Both the position numbers and the translations under genes were made by a program. The notes beneath the pieces are model-generated. The model did not search any database. It was not told the DNA's origin and worked only from the letters and a program-made list of their open reading frames with translations. Source: Anthoceros angustus (taxonomy: Eukaryota > Streptophyta > Anthocerotopsida > Anthocerotales > Anthocerotaceae). From it: 64,000 bases of DNA. The stretch covers positions 744,001-808,000 of the forward strand of contig MU008171.1 in NCBI GenBank assembly GCA_010909165.1. The letters run 5' to 3'. Positions 59,401 to 64,000 of the stretch are shown here, one piece after another; within the stretch, counting starts at the first letter, position 1, and every line of letters begins with the position of its first letter.

Positions 59401-59930
59401 CCGTAGCGGACTCCTGATGCCACCAAGGCGGCCTCCGACCTCTGCAGCCTCCGCCGCCGACATTCTCCTCCTTTGCTGCTCTAGCTCGGCGCTTGGCCAT
59501 GGCCATGGAGCTCAGCTCACCTTCGCTTCCAACCGGACAGCAGCCTCTGCCTCCTCCAGGTTTCTTCCTCCGCTTCATCCTTTCCGAGGTCCGCCACTTC
59601 CTTCTCCAGGCGGGCGGTATCCCGTCAAACTCGGCTTCCTCCGCTCCTGCTGCAGCCGCTGACGTCGAACTCCTTGACTGCCGCCTATTCTCCTCTCCGT
59701 CTTCAAGCGGTGGAGGCGCTCTATCTCCGTCAAGAAGTCTTGGATTCTCTCGTTGAGAACCCCCGCTCCAATACGTCTTGAAGTTGTAGCTCAGGTATCC
59801 TTGCCGCCTCCAGCCTCCTCGCCGGCTTACCTCCCCTGCACCCCGAGGTCCCCTATTTCCGGTGCGACCTCCTCCGCCTCCTCGCCTCCCGGCCGCCTAC
59901 TATTCTCCTCCTCACGGCTCGGCCGTTAGC
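56401..59930. repeat. GC-rich 1.5-kb tandem repeat, two copies plus start of a third
   Basis: The anchor cgcctactattct is at 56928, 58440 and 59894, giving units of 1512 and 1454 bases. A second anchor (gcaaagtcggaatcgac) at 57811 and 59278 confirms this. Copies differ mainly by indels in CTCC/CGCC runs. On the minus strand each unit encodes pieces of a helical, charged protein, such as IQQVDSDFAYYHAELLKAL (both copies) and NLEEEVR, with frames broken by the runs. Each unit also has a cluster of TCCGGA-containing motifs at 57220-57460 and 58720-58960. Confidence 0.8.
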
Positions 59931-61039
59931 TGCTACCCCAAATGCCTCCTCCACCGATTCCGATCACGCCGATAGTGATCCCGGCCGACCTCCTCCTCCT
60001 CCGCCTCCTTGTTGCCTTCACCGAGCCCTGGTCTGATGTTGGGCTTGAGCCACCTCGCCAAGTCGCGGGCGTTCTCCTCCGCCTATGTCCCTCCTCCGCC
60101 TCCTTCCGCCACCTCCGCTCGCAGAGGTCCTCTCGCCTGCTTGGGCTCTCCCGGCTCGCACCGTCAAGAAACTTAGCCCGATCCTGCCAATGGACCAAAC
60201 TTCCTCGCCTCCCGGCGCCTCGATGCGGCCGAGGGCTTCCGCCTTCTTCCTCGCCTCCCGGCCGCCCTCCGCCTCCCCGGAGGAGCACCATGCGCTCCTT
60301 GTTGCCTCCACCTCCTGGGTCTTCGGCCCCAGAGACCCCGAGCATACCATCCATGACGGTAGCAGGACCCGCCGTGTCTCTTCCACGGCCGCCACTGAGG
60401 CCCCAAGAAGTCCGCTGGGGCGGGCATCTCGTCCGCCAAGGACCTCCATACTGCAGCCGAGGAGTCCGACTGGCTCTCGACCTAATCGTGACCCTCGTCC
60501 CGAGTGCCGAGGTCCGAGCCTCACCTTCCTTGGCCCTCTTGGCCGCCAATTCCTTGTTCGCCTCTTCTCCGGGGCCTTGAGGGTGAGGGGTTCGAGCCGA
60601 CCTTTTACCTCTCCCGAATATGGACTGCTCCGGTGGGCCGCCGCTGGCCTCCGCCTTGGGCGGCCCCTTCCGCCTTCGATCGCCTCCGCCTTGCCACCCG
60701 CTGGCAGAGGGGGCGCCCCGGTGCCGCGTTGACGGGTGGCACCGCCTCCTCCGCCGCCGCCGCCGCCGCCAATGGCCTCCGCCGCCGCGGCCGGGCGGCC
60801 GGTCTGGCTTGAGCTAGAGCCGCCAACTCCCGCCTGGGCCGCGCCGGGCCGCCCGGGTACCAGAGGAGGGAAGGGATGTCCTCCCACACTTCCTGGTGGC
60901 GAGGGGTCCGCCTCACGATGGAGTCCGGGATTCCTCCGCCGCCTCCCGACCCTCTTGCTCCGGACGGACGGGCCTCCGCCTCCTGCGCCCTTCCTTCCGC
61001 CTCCGGTAGGCGGCCGGCCCCGGTCGCGTTCCTCTTCAC
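59931..61039. repeat. GC-rich low-complexity sequence, decayed coding DNA
   Basis: CCTCC/CGCC-rich DNA with overlapping frames of 200-350 codons on both strands. These arise from low stop density and show no domain. It seems continuous with the flanking tandem repeats and is probably the middle of the same decayed element. Confidence 0.5.
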
Positions 61040-62515
61040 CCTCCTTCGGGAGGTTCGTGCCCACACATGAATTAAAAACGGCGATAACGCCGACGGAGGA
61101 GGCTTCTCACACCTCGCCAGTTTCGATTGATCTCAAGATGATCCTTCCCGCCGCCTCCTTCCCTCTCTGCAGCGCATGTGAACACCAGATTGTCACCAAG
61201 GTGATCTACCTTGGTGAGCATGTTCTAGTGGACAATGATCCTTGCCACGCTCACCTCCGTCCAAAGAACTGACATCAACCACCGTTGTTCGTAAGGCCCT
61301 CGGCTTCTTGCCACTCCGTTGGCGAGGCGAAACACAGCGCCGTCACAGGTCTTTGCGTTGGCCGGGTGGCGGCGCGTCTTAGCCTCTTGGTCCCCGCAGT
61401 CCGTCGGAGGCCTCGTGTTGTCGTCGTTCTTTGGGGTGATGCATCGAGCTGGGGCGTAACTCATACGATGCGCCTCTTCTTCTTGTTTTTGAGTGCGAGG
61501 AGGAGCGAGGATGTCCTCCACTTCCCTCGGTGGCGAGGTCCGCTCAGGGCGTATGGAGTCCGGGATTCCCTCAGTCTTCTTCTCCGGACCCTCTTGCCGG
61601 ATGGGTGACCTCCGCCTCCTGCGCCCTTCCTTCCGCCACCTCCTAGGGTCCCCTATTTCCGGTCGCGTTCCTCTTCACCCTCGCCGGGAGGTTCGCGTAC
61701 ATGAATTAAAATGGCGATAACGCCGACGGAGGAGGCTTCTCACACCAGGCTTCTGATTGATCTGGCGAAGATGATCCTTCGATCGCCTCCTTCCCTCTGC
61801 GGCGCATGCGGGAACACCAATAGATTGTCACCAAGGTGATCTACCTTGGTGAGCATGTTCTAGTGGACAATGATCCTTGCCACGCTCACCTCCGTCCAAA
61901 GAACTGACATCAACCACCGTTGTTCGTAAGGCCCTCGGCTTCTTGCCACTCCGTTGGCGAGGCGAAACACAGCGCCGTCACAGGTCTTTGCGTTGGCCGG
62001 GTGGCGGCGCGTCTTAGCCTCTTGGTCCCCGCAGTCCGTCGGAGGCCTCGTGTTGTCGTCGTTCTTTGGGGTGATGCATCGAGCTGGGGCGTAACTCATA
62101 CGATGCGCCTCTTCTTCTTGTTTTTGAGTGCGAGGAGGAGCGAGGATGTCCTCCACTTCCCTCGGTGGCGAGGTCCGCTCAGGGCGTATGGAGTCCGGGA
62201 TTCCCTCAGTCTTCTTCTCCGGACCCTCTTGCCGGATGGGTGACCTCCGCCTCCTGCGCCTTCCTTCGCCTCCGGTAGGCGGCCCGCTTCCGGGGTCGCG
62301 TTCCTCTTCACCCTCGCCGGGAGGTTCGCGTACATGAATTAAAATGGCGATAGCAGCGAGGCTTCTCACACCAGGCTTCTGATTGATCTGGCGAAGATGA
62401 TCCTTCGATCGCCTCCTTCCCTCTGCGGCGCATGCGGGAACACCAATAGATTGTCACCAAGGTGATCTACCTTGGTGAGCATGTTCTAGTGGACAATGAT
62501 CCTTGCCACTGCTCT
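61040..62515. repeat. Tandem duplication with unit of about 635 bases
   Basis: ggtgatctaccttggtgagc starts at about 61200, 61835 and 62460. The two full units are nearly identical over more than 400 bases, so a 98-107 codon frame on each strand appears twice (61225-61521 and 61860-62156; 61285-61608 and 61920-62243). A preceding flank starting gaggttcg...acatgaattaaaa is present three times (about 61047, 61694, 62324). Confidence 0.88.
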
Positions 62516-62836
62516 CACCCTCATCCGGCGTCAGAGCATCAACGGTTGGTTGTTATTGTTCGTCCACAGCGACATGGCGGCCTTTGCCACCTCTATCTTT
62601 CCTCTGGCCTTGAGGGGTTCCGGAACTACGCCCCCAATTTCCTCCGCTGGACGGTTGTAAACCGCCCTCAGGACCTCCACGGTCCACCTCCTAGGGTCCT
62701 CTCGCAGGCTCTTAGATCGGACCTCCTTGTTGGCCGCTGCCTTCTTGGGTCCCATCCTCCCGCTCCCTCTGTCCCGTTGCTGAGGCGTGAAGCTCCACAA
62801 TCTTTCGCTCCTCAGTCGCGATGTTAGTTGCTTCAC
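62516..62836 (-). pseudogene. Possible start of the decayed element's coding sequence
   Basis: A minus-strand frame gives MGPKKAAANKEVRSKSLRED, RRWTVEVLRAVYNRPAEEIG and ARGKIEVAKAAMSLW, a charged, helical, plausible protein amino end that reads toward the GC-rich repeats. It could be the beginning of a gag-like or host-derived gene that was duplicated and degraded downstream. No family is recognised. Confidence 0.35.
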
Positions 62837-63400
62837 TCGCCAATTCGAACTGCGCCGAAGGATGTTGGAGCGATCAAAAAGACAACGCCAGAGAGCCGGA
62901 TGTCTGAGCGCGAGAGAATGCGAAACTCACCGCGAAGTTGTTTGGAAGAATGGCCTCCGCCTCACTTCTCTCCGCCGGAAGTAACCGCCGCGCGGGAGGG
63001 CGGCTCTTTGCTGTGAATCGCTGAGCCGCATGGCTTACTCTCGCCTTACGCCTACTGCCTTACGCCGCATGACGCTGGAGCGTGAATACCGCTATAACGG
63101 CCATCGGGTAATGCTACGGTCCCGGCCCGCATGCCCGTCTTCCACTCGGTGCCATCCACGTGGTGCCGCTCTGTTTAACTCACGCCCCAACTTCTAAGTT
63201 ACCTTACTGGGCGTACTTATCCCATTCTGACCCGGAGTGGGGTCCGGACTTATCCCGATACTCCGGTGCGTGGTCCGGGGTCCTTTGGAGTGGCACCGGG
63301 GTCCGTTACCTACCCCGGAGTTCGGAGTGCACTCCGGAGCACAGTCCGGAGTGCCGTCCGTGCTTATTCCTCCCTTTCCGCCTTATTTTACACTCCATAC
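62837..63400. other. Spacer with TCCGGA/CTCCGG-rich segment
   Basis: No gene is supported. 63230-63365 is dense in gtccgg, ctccgg and gagtgcactccgga motifs similar to those in the 57.2 and 58.7 kb clusters, which suggests it belongs to the same repeat family, perhaps as its 5' flank or promoter. Confidence 0.4.
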
Positions 63401-64000
63401 CTACGAAAAAAAACAAACCCAGCTTATTTCCCCACCCCAAGGGAAGTCCGTTGTCCACACCAAGTCAAGCGGTATCTCATCGTAGCAGAAAAAGAAGTCG
63501 ATGCCAATCGAAAGGCCTGGATGCAAGGTCAAGCCAGAAGCCAAGAGCCTGCTCCCTTTCCTAAACAAGAGCGGAGGTGAGCTCGAGTAGGTTGAGCAAT
63601 GGAGGAATCCAAAAGAAGGGCCTGTTTCACGTGCCTATGCTGTTTCTCCTGGAGAAAGGCCTGAAGCCCACGGAAACCATCTTCAAGGAACGAGGAAAAA
63701 GAGCCATAACCTCCCGTCCCTAAGAGGATGAAAGGCCCCTACCCGACCTTAAGGACACTTGTAGGGCAAAAGCCCCTCCTCTACGCCCGAGACAAATCCG
63801 TCCAAAATGCAAGAATCCTTGATTAGGAAGCGAGAGGTCAAGGTAGGGAAGGAGGAGGCTCAGGTTCCAAGAAAGGCCATCGGCACAGAGGCGAAGAAAA
63901 AGGCACAGTTCGAATATGGTACCTTGGATGACGCATGAAGCAAGAAGAGAGGATACCAAATGCCACCTTTGGGTCCCCTACTAAAGAAAGGTCTCTAATG
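63401..64000 (-). mobile_element. Non-LTR retrotransposon fragment, continues beyond right edge
   Basis: The minus strand gives GLQAFLQEKQH, RAHLRSCLGKGAGSWLLA and FSATMRYRL, matching GLKTLLLEKQL, VRLHSCSGKGAGAWLLGRP and FTSMMQFRL upstream of the knuckle in the 5.2-6.3 kb copy. The match also holds at DNA level (ccagaagccaag.gcctgc). The knuckle and 3' module are missing, so this copy is truncated or interrupted near 63400. Upstream coding sequence extends past base 64000. Confidence 0.7.

Noticed and set aside
60018-61064. 348-codon minus-strand open frame
   Set aside because: It lies in low-complexity CCTCC/CGCC DNA with equally long frames in other phases and no recognisable domain.
1-64000. 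CRISPR array, bacterial operons or phage-like genes
   Set aside because: No regularly spaced repeats with unique spacers and no prokaryotic gene organisation; genes have spliceosomal introns throughout.

Overview
The window reads as nuclear DNA of a green plant of the land-plant/streptophyte lineage. It carries plant-type genes: a Dicer-like protein, a GTG/GPHR protein of the plant type, a TSJT1-like DUF3700 protein, HIPL, a plant-type 3beta-HSD/D-like dehydrogenase, plant-type U1 snRNA genes and tRNA-Leu(CAA). Genes have many GT-AG introns, mostly about 80-200 nt, and lie among AT-rich transposon debris. I cannot name the species. The short introns and the non-LTR elements suggest a non-seed plant or streptophyte alga, but that is inference.

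Layout. 1-3.6 kb: 5' part of a Dicer-like gene (-), running off the left edge. 4.2-7.5 kb: tandem repeats and a decayed non-LTR retrotransposon. 7.6-15.6 kb (+): organellar-type ribosomal protein uS15, an unrecognised gene whose last four exons are clear, and a 1164-residue tail-anchored coiled-coil protein. 16.5-17.7 kb (+): DUF3700/TSJT1-like protein. 18.7-20.8 kb (-): CDC45. 21.7-23.1 kb (+): two U1 snRNA genes, one divergent. 24.1-26.9 kb (-): GPHR/GTG membrane protein, complete in 13 exons. 27.7-33 kb: AT-rich with Tigger/pogo and Ty1-copia relics. 33.7-36.7 kb (+): AI-2E/UPF0118 membrane protein, probably plastid-targeted. 37.5-40.2 kb (+): HIPL-like secreted protein. 40.27 kb: tRNA-Leu(CAA). 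40.4-46.5 kb: repeat-rich AT DNA with an ATG18/WIPI gene (-) and non-LTR 3' ends. 46.8-48.1 kb (-): intronless 3beta-HSD/D-like gene. 48.2-52.1 kb: nothing confident. 52.2-54.1 kb (-): an unrecognised protein with a PDZ-like domain. 55.4-56.4 kb: another non-LTR 3' end. 56.4-63.4 kb: GC-rich nested tandem repeats built from a decayed coding sequence. 63.4-64 kb: part of one more non-LTR copy.

The genes are unrelated housekeeping functions (RNA silencing, organelle translation, replication licensing, splicing, Golgi/ER ion homeostasis, autophagy, sterol/steroid metabolism) and form no operon or defence-like cassette. Exon joins for uS15, the coiled-coil gene, DUF3700, CDC45, GPHR, AI-2E, HIPL, ATG18, the PDZ protein and the Dicer 5' half were checked by reading phase across each junction, and all keep frame. 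The most unusual material is the repeat biology: a retrotransposon family with a CCHC knuckle and a putative restriction-like endonuclease tail, whose 3' UTR has a hairpin with compensatory changes, and the GC-rich array at the right end. I found no clear novel multi-gene system.
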